In this document: positions 10,701-23,900 of the stretch, piece after piece
Position numbering within the stretch: the first letter of the stretch is position 1
Layout: each line of letters begins with the position of its first letter
Assembly (NCBI GenBank): GCA_009602725.1
Contig: WELB01000095.1
Span: forward strand, 311,230-351,676
Direction of reading: 5' to 3'
Length of the DNA: 40,447 nucleotides
Source: Spirogloea muscicola
Taxonomy: Eukaryota > Streptophyta > Zygnematophyceae > Spirogloeales > Spirogloeaceae
Position numbers and translations under genes: made by a program
The notes under the pieces: model-generated
What the model was told of the DNA's origin: nothing
What the model saw: only the letters and a program-made list of their open reading frames with translations
Databases searched by the model: none

Positions 10701-13700
10701 TAGCTCCATCATCTGCCCTTGCAGCTTCCTGGCGAAACCCTTCACCACTAACATTACCGCCATTTGCATCACCTCCTGCTCTTCTGATTGTAGATATTGC
10801 CAGCACCTTAGGCAACAACCAAATAACACAAAGTGAGCAGGCTAAAGGAGCATCTTTGCTGACACATCTCAATACCGAGAGCAGGCTAGAGTAGCATCTG
10901 AGCTCACACAGAAAGCTAAAGCTACAACTCTCACACACAGACCAGCACCTGGAGCATTGCACTAAGTTACAGTCAAGTCAAGGCTAGTGGTTATGTGCAG
11001 GGAAGTCTGCGATAAGAGGATGTAAGGTCATCAAAACACCTTGTTGCCTGACATATTGCAGGTCATTGTTGACTCACCACGTTGCGGCAAATGTGAAGCC
11101 AGCGAGAGGGACATGTCGGGCCAGCAGCCTCCAAGAGCCTCTCAAGCGTCAGACGCACATCTCGTACTATTCTGAGACCACCATCCATGTCAGACGCACA
11201 CGTGTATGCACGTATTACTTGCCCCATCAAGGTGGCACGCTGCTTGAGATGCCACTATGGTATTGCAATCACTACGGAAAGTGATAGAGGGCTTGACATT
11301 TGTTCACTGGCACTGGAACTCGAGAAAGTCCTCAATTTGACGCCAAAAATTGCACCAACTAGCCTGGTGACAAGCCTTTCATACCTTTCTTCCGTCTCAG
11401 TGTCCAGCATTGCAAAAAGGTGCTCCTCAATTGATTCCCTCACCATCACGACCTGTTAATTTAAGACGAATAGAAACCCAGTCATTAGCAACCTCGACAC
11501 TAGGTTCAGCTCAATAAATAGAGCACAAGCACATGGCACGGAGCTCACCAGTAGCAGCAGCTGTGTATGCACTGACTGATGATTTTGGTGACTTTTATTT
11601 GTGTAAGTCACCACGTAGCGTGGTCAATACATACAGGATCTCGCTCTGCAAGGTGGCGAAGAGTTGCGACAGCCGCTTGTCGGAGTGAAGGCTGTGCTCA
11701 GAGAAAACAATACTCTCATGTAAGCAGCAACATCATTCTTGCCTGTGATTCCATTTTAGTATCACAGGCTTTGGTGAACCATGTCAATAAACCATGCAGC
11801 TACTTATAGTCCATGGGCACTACAACTGACATTCACAAAGTCCTCAAGAAAGTGATACAGACTCTAAAGTCAGTCTCTGCTTCATACTTTGCAGAGCCAG
11901 TGATATGCAGTCGGCTCTCACATCACCCTAAGTTTGTCTCTCCATCCGGACAACACCCATGCATACCTGTCTGGAGGACAACATGGGCTGTAAAACAAGG
12001 ACGTGGCTGTGCACAGAAAGAGCCTGTGGTGCAAATAAGACCAATTGCTGCGTGTACAGGATGCACCTGGATTGAAGGAGCACCAATCACAAATTGGTAA
12101 AAGTTGCACTGGCTCGTAGGAAGCTCAAAGGACATAGCAACTTGTCAATCACTAGCCACTCTTCTTAGTATTTGTCATGGACTCTTGCATGTAACGGCCT
12201 ACTGTCCTTAGACAGTCATTCGGTTGCAGAAGCGCTTATACAAATATTGCGCAATCAACACAATGATGATGCAAGGGACTTGATGTCCAGTCTCTACATC
12301 TTTGATAATTTGTGCAGGATTCGTTAAACCACTCACTCTAATTGGACTGCTGGCTCCTCAGTCGTACTTATCTCTGAGACTATCGCCTGTAGACTGCAAA
12401 AGCACTTAGCCATCTGCAGCAGCAAGTTGAACAGATGCCCCAACAATCACCTGACAAGAGTAACGACTATGGCCTGCAGACAGCTGATAGCATCTCCGGA
12501 GGTAGCGTACCTTGCAACGGGTGAAGACAGAGCTGCCTGGCTCCAGTTCAGGCCCTAGCACAGCTACTATGGAGTTGACGAGCCTCCCAATACTGGGCCG
12601 CAAGTCAAGGAGATTGGAATCTTCCGAGAGTAACATGTCCATGGCCAAAGTAAGAGTAGCCTGCAAGTCAGCAACAACCTCTCTGAAGTAAGCAATACAA
12701 GCAGGATGTGATATCCTTGTACTGCAAGACTGTATAGTTAGTAACAGAACTTGCAATTGCTGCAGCTTACAAACCTGAACATGAGGTACAAATGACAAGC
12801 CAGCTGCTTCTGCAGTCAGCCACAACCCATGGAGGGCCCAGATAGAGAGGCTGCCAGAAGGATCCCGAGCTAATGAACACAGGGCTTGCACTGATGACGG
12901 TACAAGTGCTGCTAACGCCATACCTCCAACGCTGCAACCACAAACTAGGCATTATTGCCCACTAATATTGACAGCTCGTGACGTCACAGCAAGCAAATTG
13001 CTTTGAGCTATGTACTAGTTAGTAACAGGAGCTCCAATAGAAGCAAGTTGACGAACAAGGAGGATATGTTGCATGCCACCAATTATCAGCCATCACAAGT
13101 TGACGTCATTACCTCCGGTGTATGCATCCAAGTGCAAGAGCAATGGCGCCCTTTTGAGTAACATCTGCTGTAGTAGTAAGCTCACTGAGTAAAGACCTTG
13201 CCTGAAAGCATCAGGAGGGTCCTTTAGCAACAGGCAACCAACTAGGAGTATGCAAGAAGCTGGAGCTTTAACATGCTGGACAAGCTCAGCTCTTCAATGA
13301 CGTCCAAAACCTACCAGCCTAGCAGCATAGACGTCATCGCCAAGACGTGCAAGAAGTCCAAGTGACTCCGATGCTGCTCTTTGATGTGCTGGTGACTGGT
13401 CATCGGTGGCTAGAATGCCCTGCACAAACGCATCACAGTGTGAACATGCTATCACAGGCAAGATCGACTAACTCCAATTCACCGTCTTAGAATCTGCTGG
13501 ACTCACCTCTATCACTGAATTTCAGAATAGCTTTATTGGCAGGCCAGGCCAAACATATAGGACGCCTTCTTGGACATACCTGCACAGCCTGCTGGGCTTT
13601 CTTCAAAAATTCACCCTCATTCTGAAGTCTCAGTCCGACTGAAGCCTGCAAGAATGAACAGCCGAGTTACAGTGGACCTAGGTATGAGCAGATCCTAGGC

Positions 13701-16700
13701 CGTGCTATTCATAGGATGGTTCTGCATAACAGAAGAGTGAGTAATCTTTCACCACGGAAACTGACGCAGCACGAGTCCAGACGCAACAACGAGGTCACCT
13801 TCAGGAGCCCCAGGAGAGCAACGCTGACATTTGAGGCATTCAAATGTCGCCATGATTGTTTCCTACTTGCTTTCAAGGACGAGAGAACCATATCCAGTAA
13901 CTGAAGCTTGTTCTTCTCCATCTGCTCATGCAGAATCAAGCACAGCAGCATCAAGCACAACAGCGAGTAGTATCTATTACACATGAAGCACAGCTGCAAA
14001 AGAGCCCGTGAAGTAGACAGACTGACCTACAATTATAGCAGAGCTATGGAGCTACTGGCAAATATAGAGCGGAGTATGCAATGCGACACGGGAGTATACA
14101 GCAATACTTTGCTACCTTACCTTAGCTGCCATAATGTCACAGAATGTGAGCAGCATGATATTCATGAGAACCGTAGCTTGCGGCAAGGGCTGGCATGACA
14201 AGGTAACTGCAGGTGAGATACGGATACGGAGCCCAACAACATGTTATGCAACCTACTGGTTTTGAATACATGGACAAACCTCGTGAAATATACTGGCCAG
14301 CAAGCCTTGATTGTACACTCTGGTTCACCTCTAACATACAGAAGATATAAGCAGCTGGAAGCTCATCATGCATACCAGCAGTGGCTGTTATCACCTGAGG
14401 AAAGAATGTGCTTTCGAAGGTCCACACAGTTGGCAGTTGCCCATCTGCTCCACCTTCAAACGTTTGTAGCTCATTCTCCAAGCTATCTCTGTACAAAAGG
14501 GCAGAAGAGAGACAATTTTGTCTCACTACAGAAGCACCCTCCCCACAAATTGTTCTTGAAGTCAAGAGCAAACGTGTTTGGTATGAAAAAATAACCGAGA
14601 GCTTGCAGATTGATGAGCATTTATTTCGTCGTCATCCATTCTTTTACCTTCCCAAGGTCCAAGGCCCAAGGGCGTCATCCCTATCATCAAGTAGCTCCCT
14701 CAAAGCTGATGTGCTCACTGCTGCTGCAGGGTCTCTGTCAGTGATGTGCCTGCTTTAGTGGAGCACATATGAAAGGCCAAGGGGACATAGGACATGGCAG
14801 ATGATCACAGCAACACAAACCCATGTACTATCTACAATCACCTTGTGAGAAGAGATAAGGCATTGTACGCACATGCAAATTGGAGGGTACGGTGAGCTAA
14901 CCTGAATGGACCAGAGCAAAGAGCCAATAGAGCCACATGATCACCCTTATATAGGCTGCAGTTTGAGAGCTCGCGATATGCGTGTAAGGCATAAATGCTT
15001 AACAAATCCACAATGGGCCGAAGAGAGGGAGGGCCTTCCTGGAGCAAGGGTGAAGAGAGGCACCGCAAAGCTCTGTCCATTTGGAGCAAAGCCAAAATGT
15101 CAAGTGCAAGTAGTGACATTGACATCAACGTCATAGTCTCGATCAATCTTTCAAATGGATACTTACAAGTGTCATGCAATGCACGTCATCAGCTAGTCAG
15201 TGACAAGAGTAAGCTCGTCCGACATACCCACTAAGATAAGTAAGAATAGGCTGCAGCAGAACAAGGTCTTTCTCAGGATTCATCATAGGGACAACGTAAT
15301 GACCAATGAATGCAGCTAGCGCCTCCATAGCGGATGCCCAGACACTGATCAGAGTGGGGATAACTGAGGTGAGCACCAAAGAGGGAGCTGCTGCATACTG
15401 AGCAATAGTTGATACATTTTATTACAAAGACATAATAAAGTATATGGCAGAGCAAGATGAGCGGTAAGCTGGTATTAGCTGCACTAGAGGCTGACAATAT
15501 ATATCATCAGTTGAGATCAGAGCTACTACTCAGGGTGACAGTACCTTAGCTCAGTTCCTATGTTCATGTCCAGCTTCTTTAGCCTTTCAAGACAATTGCT
15601 TCCAAAGGGGATGCTCCACAAGCCAACCAAAGTTGGCTCATGCTCCTCTAATTCCTGCATAAATCGAGGGTAAAAATAGTCAATTACAAGGAGAACTGAT
15701 GCCAACATAGTACTCCATTCAACAAAAACTTGTCAGCCTTTGAACCCACACTTAGCCGAAGCTTGTAGATGTAAAACGTTCTGCGCACAGCCCAATCTTG
15801 TGTGTATCCTATGTGTATCCAAAGGGTTGCAAAGCACCTCTTTGGGGGTAGCTGTAACAATGGCTGATATTAGTGTCCATCCTGATTGTCTCTCAAATGC
15901 TGTTGTAGATACATTACGACCTGGCCTCGATATCATGTCTGTGGCTACATCCAGTACAGCTCTAGGAAGCCTGTGAACAGGTATCGGTCGGAAAGACCAA
16001 GAGATACGTTAGGATGGCCATTTGACTGCGTAAATGCATGAGACACTACATTGCAATTGCAAGGCACTTACTAAGTATTGGCAAGATAGAACAAACAACC
16101 AAGATACCAACTCATGCCACTGTCCTCCACGTTGAATACAAACCCACAATTCTACTATTCAACTGAGAGACTAGTGTGCAGATCAATGTTGTTGCCAGAA
16201 TGCTTTGCTTTCTCATTAGCAATATAGCAAGCTGTCACCAAGCTCTTCCAAGCGGCTGCCGAAGTAGAGTATGCCCAGGCAGCACTCAATGCTACTAACT
16301 AAGAACATCAACATGGGCCGATCCATATAAGCTTCCACATAAATTTCAAGTAGAAACGTGAGCTCCCGAAGGTGCTCATCAGCCTGATCGCATGCAATTA
16401 CCTTGATGGAACTCCTAGTGTAAGTTTTGGAGAAGCTGCTACCAGGGAAGCCAGAAGCAACGCCTGTCCATGAAGGCTGTCAAGATCACTTTGCAGCTTC
16501 TCACCCTGCCATACCACCATGAGATAGAAATACAGATATCATACATTGGCATTGGATGATGAACAAATTACCTACGCACAGAAAATGGACTCAAAAGGAT
16601 ATAGGACGATACGTACCTTCATCACCGCCACAGACTCCCTCAAAGCTCTGAGGCTAGTAATGCCCACAGACATCAGTCCTGTAGCACAAGCAGGGTCCAC

Positions 16701-19700
16701 CATTGCCAGAGAACGGAGAGCACGAGCAGCTTCAACCCTCACCTGTCAGTCTTGAGTCACATGAGCCCATTACAATGACAAAATAACCATGGCAAGCTAC
16801 CAGGCTAGCTGTTTACAGGAACTGCTCCTGTCGTGTCATGCGGATGACCACTATTGCCACCCCACACCCCGTAAGCAATGCAGTGGTTGGATTATCGCCA
16901 CGAATATCTTTGGTGAGGTCTCTAACGAGGGCTTCTCTGCATGTTGGAGAAGGACCAACACGAGCAAACTACGAAGCTCTTACCGCAGCAGATGAATGCC
17001 CTAGATTGTTCAGAAGGTGCTCATCCAGACTTTCTCTTGTTGATATGGGAACCTGCAAGGCAAAAACTTTCTGGATTGAACAATTTCATCCTAGAATGTG
17101 GTATCAGCTGCCGAGCATGCATGAGTAGTCAAACAGTTTGATTTATCTATTATTTGCCATCTTCAGAATACCTATACATGCAAAATACCAGCTGTCCTCT
17201 AGCCTGTGCAGTGACCACCTAGGGTTTGTGGAAGTTGTGGAGATGTACAAAGGAAGAACCTCGCCAAGAGTCTCTAGCAAGTATGAAAGTAGTCGGAGGG
17301 TAACAATCAAGGCTGGTGGAGAATTGTCCAGGGCACCCAGCTGCAAATGTGGCATGCATTACAAGAAAGTAACGCCACAAAATCACATATTATAAGTGGA
17401 GTAACGGGCGAATTACAGCCAACGTTCTCAAAGCTCAGATCTGAAGTACGCAACCTCAGCATTGCATTGCTTGATGATAGAGTTGGTGATGGGGTAACCT
17501 GTTTGGTCAAGATCACTGTGAGCTCCTTCTGGGCAGCCTCACCCATCTGATCGATCAAGCCCACACGTAGTATATACAACACGCAAGCCTGCACAGATAT
17601 CCTGAAACCTGGTCGTCAACAGATGAGCAACTGCTTGACTGAGGTATACAGGATATATCCTGGTATCCAGTATTTGCACTTAAGCAGGCAGACGGCGATG
17701 TACATGAAATTTTGCATGATACACCAGTAGTTTACCTGAGAGTGGATATCATAGTTGGACTTGATTGCTGTAGGGAGCATGCTCATTGCTTGTAAAGCTA
17801 TTGATGCCAAGTCTGTCTCAGCGCTACTGAAGCTAGCCTGTGACAAAACACCTTAGAAACATCAACATGAGCTGCTAATAAAGTCGCTATCACAGATGCT
17901 CTCAGGAATGCTCCTTACAATCATACGACAACCTCAGTACACGGGAATGCAACAGAAGATACAGATGCATGCTTGCTTGTTCGCCTGACCGCTCAAGATA
18001 CAGGACGCCGACTGAAGAACAGAGAAAAATGTTACTAATTAGAGTGTCTAGCCATTATTCTGCTGCCTGTCCTTCAAGTGTGAAAGTGAGATATAATGAG
18101 CATCGTACTTGGAGGAAAGAGACCCATGTCAAAGAAATGCTGAAACGAATATCTTTACAGCGCGCTCCAGAAGCTGCAGGTGCCCGTAATACAACTAAAT
18201 ATTAGTGGCAATAGCAACTGGAAGACATCAGGAAGAAACAGACAAGGACTGTGTTTACCATCACGACCACGTATTAGTAAGCTCCTCACCTTTCATGAAG
18301 GGTTGTATGAGGAATTTGTGCAGATTGGCCTCCCTTGTAGGTGTACTTATCTTGGCCTTGGCTGAAACCTGCTTTGAGAAGATTCTTTCAGAAGTGCTGG
18401 GATGACATCTCAGGCAGCTGGCAGCTAAGCACTTGGCTATTATTCATGCCTCTGTGACCACTGGTATAATCTGACAAGGATTTTGCCTGAGTACAGATAC
18501 AGAGGTCAACAAATGCGAACCTGCGTAGGGCTTGGGCTGAGTGCCAGAAGTACTCCCAGGGCTCCTGCATAACCTACTCTGACAGACTCGACCATATCCT
18601 CTAGTGCCTGGAAACATTCCAGCAGGACAACATCGCTTCACTGAGCTCACATGAAGGCTAACCTTCCTTGCATCAGTGCAGGTCATGACTGCATCAATTA
18701 CATGTGAACTTTGTGTACTTGGTTCTGAAAAGACTTACTTAAGCTCAAGGGTTTGATCATTCCAAATTGCATGCAATATGTGCTCAGTTGTAGGTCATGC
18801 CTGCGTATCATAACAATTACAGTACCTTAAGGCTGATAGCTGCAAGATTGTCTGCTCCACCCCCAGCAAGAAAAGGTCCACCAGCCATTGCCAGTGCTCG
18901 AATGCACTTGGCAGATGCCAACCTGACTGCTGGAGCTCGGTCTGTTGCACCTGTACGCATGACCTTGACTGCTTCTGAATATGCAATAGCAGGCCCACCT
19001 CCCCTCATGCCAATGACAGCATCGAGCAGGAGTGTCAGGGCAGCTTGCCTCATTTCCACCTGGACACCAAAAAGTCAGCTTGACAGTGTCAGATGCTAGC
19101 TAGACAAGGGACTGAGCAATCTGTAGAAGGCCGAGCAATGTCTTGGAAATGTTCCAGGCACAAATCTAAATATGTGCATGTAAAGAAGGGAGTGTGATGG
19201 TCATCAGATCCAGCTTGTTCTTGATATTGTTAATAGTACCTCCGAGTACCTGACGAGCTTTGCCACTATGCTGACAATTTCAGTCAATCCAGAAGTAAGC
19301 TTGTGACCGTAAGCCCTGCTAATAGCTCCCAGGCACTGTGCAGCACCTACGCAGATGCATTGCCACGAGCTCGATTCTAACATATCCTAGTGGTGTTTTG
19401 CAAGTTTGCATGCCCACTTAGAAGCACATAATCAGCTGAGATGATAGTATGCAAGAGCTGGTTGAATGAGCAGCTATATTGTTGCCAGCAGCTAAGCAGC
19501 TATGTGAAGAGTCAAGTAATCTGCATGTGTTAAAGAACGACAGAACAGAGGCACGTAGCGCAACAGGCCTGCACGTAATGATTGTACCTATGATGGCAGC
19601 TGGTTCGTTTCGTTTCCCAACCCTTTCAGCGAGCCAGCCTTGTAGACTGCTGGCTCTGGAGTATATGGATATTTCTTCCCCTCTTTGGATGAGTTTGACC

Positions 19701-20166
19701 AGGGCTGCTGCTACTAGCCGCCGCACTGGGGGTCGGACACCCATAAAAATGAACGATTGGAGCACATCCTCGCAGTGCCTTTGAGCTAAGATAAGACTGG
19801 CCTGCAGAGTAATATTTGACCCAAAATTGCAGGGTCATTCACGTGCAATTTTCATTCTAAACAGAAGGCTGGTCATTCTATAACAACAATGATGATCAGC
19901 CTACACGAGAGATTATGTCAGCACATATGATGCTCAATCTATGCCCAGCACCTGTAAGATGCGCTGCCAACACCTCAAAGACAAAACAATGAGACGAAGT
20001 CGAGTGGCCATTGGCCAACCTTGGGTTCGCGCTCGGTGGCCGCGAGGAGCTTGGTGGCCAGATCGAAGCAGAGAAGAGGGTCGGGTCGTCGCTGCGCAGC
20101 ATGCTGGACGACCGCCTCCACTTCAGCCACCGTGGGGGCCAGCGCAGGCAGCTCGTCCTCCTCCAT
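3281..20166 (-). CDS. SWEETIE/HEATR5-like HEAT-repeat trafficking protein (complete span, many introns)
   Basis: A giant alpha-helical HEAT-repeat protein. In plants the family member is SWEETIE; in animals HEATR5A/B and in yeast Laa1, which bind the AP-1 clathrin adaptor and act at trans-Golgi and endosomes. The minus strand shows family segments in the right order: DPLLCFDLATKLL (first exon), EEISIYSRASSLQGWL, GAAQCLGAISRAYG, VLYILRVGLIDQM, LHGQALLLASLV, RLVNSIVAVLGPELEPGS, IWALHGLWLTAEAAGLSF, LEEAWPVVLEA, and an acidic C-terminal exon with WDDF motifs. The start ATG (20166–20164) opens MEEDELPAL and aligns with the family N-terminus. The stop is at 3281–3283. Introns are mostly 50–250 bases with GT–AG borders. 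The gene sits back to back with the FemAB-like gene. I did not resolve every exon, so total length is not stated. The family call rests on remembered similarity and is strong. Confidence 0.9.
4906..8193 (-). other. SWEETIE-like gene, C-terminal HEAT-repeat exons (approximate)
   Basis: Blocks on the minus strand include 8190–7890 (HLEEAWPVVLEA; YHQLWALALMVLCED), 7735–7540 (LLALRALLSLTTPSF), 7058–6990 and 6890–6780 (DETLLLWMYEAMETFAMRL), 6665–6515 (CLLMPQLLCASLRALKVG), 6390–6120, 5895–5745 (GLQALKALLQAGSAEI), about 5460–5310, and the well-defined exon 5031–4906 (AGLASLAVKLVTHLV...RRELQ). That last exon has clear GACAG/GTACTT borders, is in phase and 42 codons long. It joins directly to the acidic tail exon at 4753. 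Confidence 0.65.
8380..15410 (-). other. SWEETIE-like gene, central HEAT-repeat exons (approximate)
   Basis: Coding blocks recognised by similarity, borders approximate: 15405–15240 (LISVWASAMEALAAFIGHYVV), 15130–14905, 14730–14650 (LGPWTLGR), 14560–14400, 13940–13810, 13650–13580, 13420–13315 (ESLGLLARLGDDVYAARL), 13200–13120 (GAIALALGCIH), 12925–12780 (WALHGLWLTAEAAGLSF), 12660–12510 (IGRLVNSIVAVLGPEL), 11705–11605 (AAVATLRHLAERDP), 11460–11290 (EEHLFAMLDTETEE), 11160–11085 (CPSRWLHICRN), 10810–10560, 10400–10185 (ADWLVLHLSELVALAYQ), 9770–9645, 9385–9280, 9070–8940 (YPSFAEWVGSK), 8630–8385. Long frames on the plus strand in this region are shadows of these exons. Confidence 0.7.
15545..20166 (-). 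other. SWEETIE-like gene, N-terminal exons 1–16
   Basis: Exons chosen by splice sites, phase and family similarity: 20166–20020, 19801–19588, 19346–19240, 19059–18826, 18782–18739 (tentative), 18635–18521, 18371–18290, 18173–18109, 17837–17736, 17588–17499, 17340–17260, 17052–16984, 16742–16617, 16505–16402, 15970–15838, 15654–15545. Phases agree across these joins. The acceptors before 18635 and 18371 are weak (GTGAAG, TCAAAG) and could be shifted. Exon 2 was fixed by the join EPK|ASLILAQRHCEDVL. The join after 15545 does not fit in phase with the next clear coding block (about 15405–15240), so a small exon or another donor is probably missed there. Confidence 0.7.
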
Positions 20167-20994
20167 GGCTGCTGCGAGTACGTGCAAAGCTCGCCTGCTC
20201 CGCAAGGGCCTATGCTAGCCGAGCAGGGAGTCGCCGTAAGGCGGCGCTGCTGCCGCTCTAGCCGTCGCAGTCCCCAGCGGGCAAGCGGCCGCTGGTCATC
20301 CTCTCGAGTATGTGCGAGGCACATGAGACCTTGGTTTGGTACGTGACAAGTACGAGAGAAGGGAGCTGAAGGAGCAGCAACAGCAGACGGGAGCTAACGA
20401 GAAAAAGGCTCCTTCGTTGTCTTGTACATTCTTTTGGGGCTTCTGCCATTTGGAGTTCGCAGTATGCTTTAGCGTTTCCTATTTCTTCCTCTCTTTTTTT
20501 TTTCTGGTTCCTTTCGAACTTTTCATTCCACTTTTTCTGGGCTGACCAATCACAGCACCAAGCTCTTACTGGAAGATGGCTTATTCCCCTATTGTGTCTC
20601 CCAGTCGTTGCCGTGCATTGAAAGTGCTGTCTCGCTATCCATATTGACTGTATCGCTCACACAAATACACACTCCATTTCACACTCGACAGTCCTCGCAA
20701 GCTTCCGGGAGCTCACCGGCGCGAGAGGAGGTGCGCCGCGCCCGCGCTGCGGTGCTGCGGCTCTCCTGCCGAGCGGCGTGGTGGCGCCGAGGCTTCTGCT
20801 CCGTCCGCCTCCTTGCTTCCGCTCCGCGTTCTGCCGCCATCGCCGGGCCGTCTGGCTGCGGGCCGGCCCCTCAGGCCTCCCAGCCCGCCTGAGATTGGCA
20901 GCTGGACGGTGTGGCAGCCTGCCCGCAGCGGGCGCGGCTAGCACACAGGACCTCGCGGCGCGCGACGGACGTGCTTCTGGAGTGCCCCGTGCCC
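20167..20994. promoter_or_regulatory. Divergent promoter between the SWEETIE-like and FemAB-like genes
   Basis: About 830 bases separate the two start codons, which point away from each other, so both promoters must lie here or in the first introns. The flanks are GC-rich (20,000–20,300 and 20,710–21,060). The middle is T-rich (a T9 run near 20,493) and carries a degraded LINE-tail-like stretch (about 20,430–20,600, CTGGGCTGACCAATCACAGC). No TATA box stands out. Confidence 0.5.
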
Positions 20995-23900
20995 ATGATG
21001 GCTGCAGATATCGCTGCCGCTCTGGCAGCCGGCCCGGTGAGCTGCCGCCAGGAGGCCCGCAGTGCTGGAAGCCAGCGCTTGCGGTGGCCGGACCTCGCAC
21101 GATTGGAGACGTACAGCTCCAGACGGCGGTGCACATTTGGTGGCAGTCTCAGGCCAGTCGCTTGCATAGCCTCCCCTTTGGCAACCAGCCAGCCTAGCCA
21201 GGTGATCAGGGGACACTTAAAATGTCACCCTGCAACCTCTCACTAAGTCAATGAGTTACACTGTGGTACTTACCTGCCTCGTCCTGTCAAATCAGCTGCT
21301 CCTGCTATGACCATCGACTGACCCAAGCCTTGCCATAAGAAGAGCAATCTTCATTTGCGGATGTTCAAGGAGAGGCAGAAGTTGGTGCTAACTGGATCAC
21401 GTGAGAAACTTACCAATCAGCTCGCAGCCCGTCTGAACCTTCCCAATTGAACCTTCCCATACTTGCCTCATATCTTAGGCATCCGCTGGAGTGTTCCGAA
21501 CAGCAATGAAAGGCACTCAGAATTTCGGCGTGTCTGTAGATGAGACTCAGGAGGAACAGGTCAGTTCTACTTAGAAGCAACTGTGAAATGCCTTGGCCAG
21601 AGTCGCTTCTAGCTTGGCTCTAATGGACCTCAGCTTACACTTAATGCGGAGGATACGGTGCGTAAGCTTCCTCATTTTGGCTTACTTGGATTGGCATTGA
21701 CAATAACAATGCTGGCTTGCAGGCTACTATTGGTGATGGCGAGAGTCGTGTAAATGGATCTGCAAGCAATGTGGAGACATTGACGGTTTCTGTCATCTCG
21801 TCCATTTTCCTCATCTCACCCGAGGAGTGGGATGCATGCGCCGAGTCAGCAGCTGGTTCAAGCTCGTTTAACCCCTTTATTTCCCATGCTTTCCTTGGGA
21901 GCCTGGAGGAGAGCAAGAGTGCGTGTCAGGTCAGTGTAGGAGTAGGTGGTGCTTGTTTCGCCTGCTGCTAGATGAGACGTTTTGACAATGCACAGCATCT
22001 AATAAGCTTGTAGATTAAAGACTATCTGGTCGAGTAGTAGTAGTACGTCTGTAGCTGTATGCTTTCTGCTTGTCCAAAGATGCTCATCAGCACTACCACT
22101 TGGTAGTACTTGAGAAAGTCAGCCCACAGCATTGCCTTTTGCTAGCTCTTGAAGATTTTCTGCGCCGCAGGGAGAAGGCTGGTTGCCCCAGCATCTTGTT
22201 GCCAAAAATGAGTCTGGAGAGGTCCAAGGAGTAATACCTCTTTACCTTAAAAGGTAAGTTTTCAGGTCCGTCAACAGCAATTGCTAATCAAGGACTTCTT
22301 TGAGGCTATCATTTGTGCTCTGGAAGACCACAGCGTGATTACTTGACAAATGACTCTCTCTCAAAGCAGCTTCACTTCTCTTAGCTCCATTGAGCTATCA
22401 ATTAGCCTCTGATTTGTCTGTTGCCTGCCAGTCATTCATATGGCGAGTATGTGTTTGATCACTCTTGGGCCAATGCCTTCATGCGGTACGGGCGGCCCTA
22501 CTATCCAAAGCTGCAGTCCTGTGTACCATTTACACCTGCCACAGGACCCAGACTTTTGATTAAAAGAGGGCCATACTATGCAGCTGTCTTCAATGGCCTG
22601 TGCACAGCAATGAAGCAATTGGCTGAGCAAGTAAGGCTGGCCTCTCCTACCAGTAATTAGCCTGTGCATTTCATGTCGATCAGCTTGTGAACAAGCATAT
22701 GTGGAGGCACTAAAACTTGCTTTTGACAAATGTAAAAATTTCCAATGCATGCAGTTTGGTGTATCGTCCCTTCATGTGACCTTTCCTACAGAGGAAGAGT
22801 GGACGGGCATGGGAGACTCTGACTTTTTGAAGAGAATGGGTGTTCAATATCACTGGTCCAATCGTAATTATCAGACGTAAGTTTCTCTTCCTGGACTCAG
22901 TTGATCGTTTTTCGATGCATTAAATTGTTTCCTTATTGCTCAGTCAGTTGTGGTCAGTTCCTCGAATCAATTGCTCTACAAGGATGACAAATCTGCAACG
23001 CCATATTTCACCTTTATTTGTACAGGTTTGACGACTTCCTGATGGACCTCAAGCAGTCCAGAAGGAAGTCGATCCGGCAGGAGCGTAAGAAGGTGCTTAC
23101 TCAGGGGGCCATGCTAGATTGATCACAGGCAGTCCATATGGTTAAGACTGCTTAGTGCAGCTCGTGTGTCAGGCGGGCTTTGTCACCAAGGCTTATTCAA
23201 GTTGCTATGGGCACGCAAGACACAGGCATGTGCTTCACAGCGTGGCTGTGATTGACATGGTGGTTGCTGCTTCAGGTCCTTCAGACACAGGGCTTGAAAA
23301 TGAGGCGATTGAGAGGTGATGACATCAAGGTGAGCTGCAAGCTCACAAAGCACCTGAAAATTTGTTATGTGTAGTGATCCTTGCCAAACTTCTAAATTTG
23401 CTACCTCAAGGTGAGGGACACCATCTCCTTGCGGTCTAGACCACAGCTTCTGTGCAATAAGAACGTCCAGGATATTGGGCTTCTACCTTATGTAAAAGGC
23501 AGGCAGGCTTTGAAGCTTACACCAGTTTTTCATCTGCAGCCATATCACTGGGATACTTTCTACCAGTTCTACAGGAACACCACTGATCACAAGTGAGCAA
23601 TGCTCGCTGCATGCTCCATGTGATGGTCACTGTCTGCCATTTGATACAATAACCGCAATGTGTACTGTGGATACAGCCTATAGTACTTGTCCTTTAATAC
23701 CGCATACGGGCCTACTTGATGCAATGCAGGTGGGGACAAGCTTACTTGACCAGAGAGTTCTTTCACATGATTGGTGAGAGAATGGGTGATCAAGTGCTTT
23801 TGGTAGCTGCGGAGGATGATGGTCAATTAGTGGCCGGAGCCCTAAACCTTATTGGAGGCGACACTCTCTTTGGAAGAAATTGGGGTTGTCTGCCCCGAAG

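Noticed and set aside
20657-21216. Several long frames in the GC-rich region around the FemAB start
   Set aside because: Overlapping frames in both strands reflect base composition; only the frame leading into the conserved domain was kept.
21490-21559. Possible extra FemAB exon between AACAG and GGAACAG|GTCAG
   Set aside because: It needs an entry phase that does not match exon 1, while exon 1 joined to 21723 is in phase; it could still be alternative first-exon sequence.
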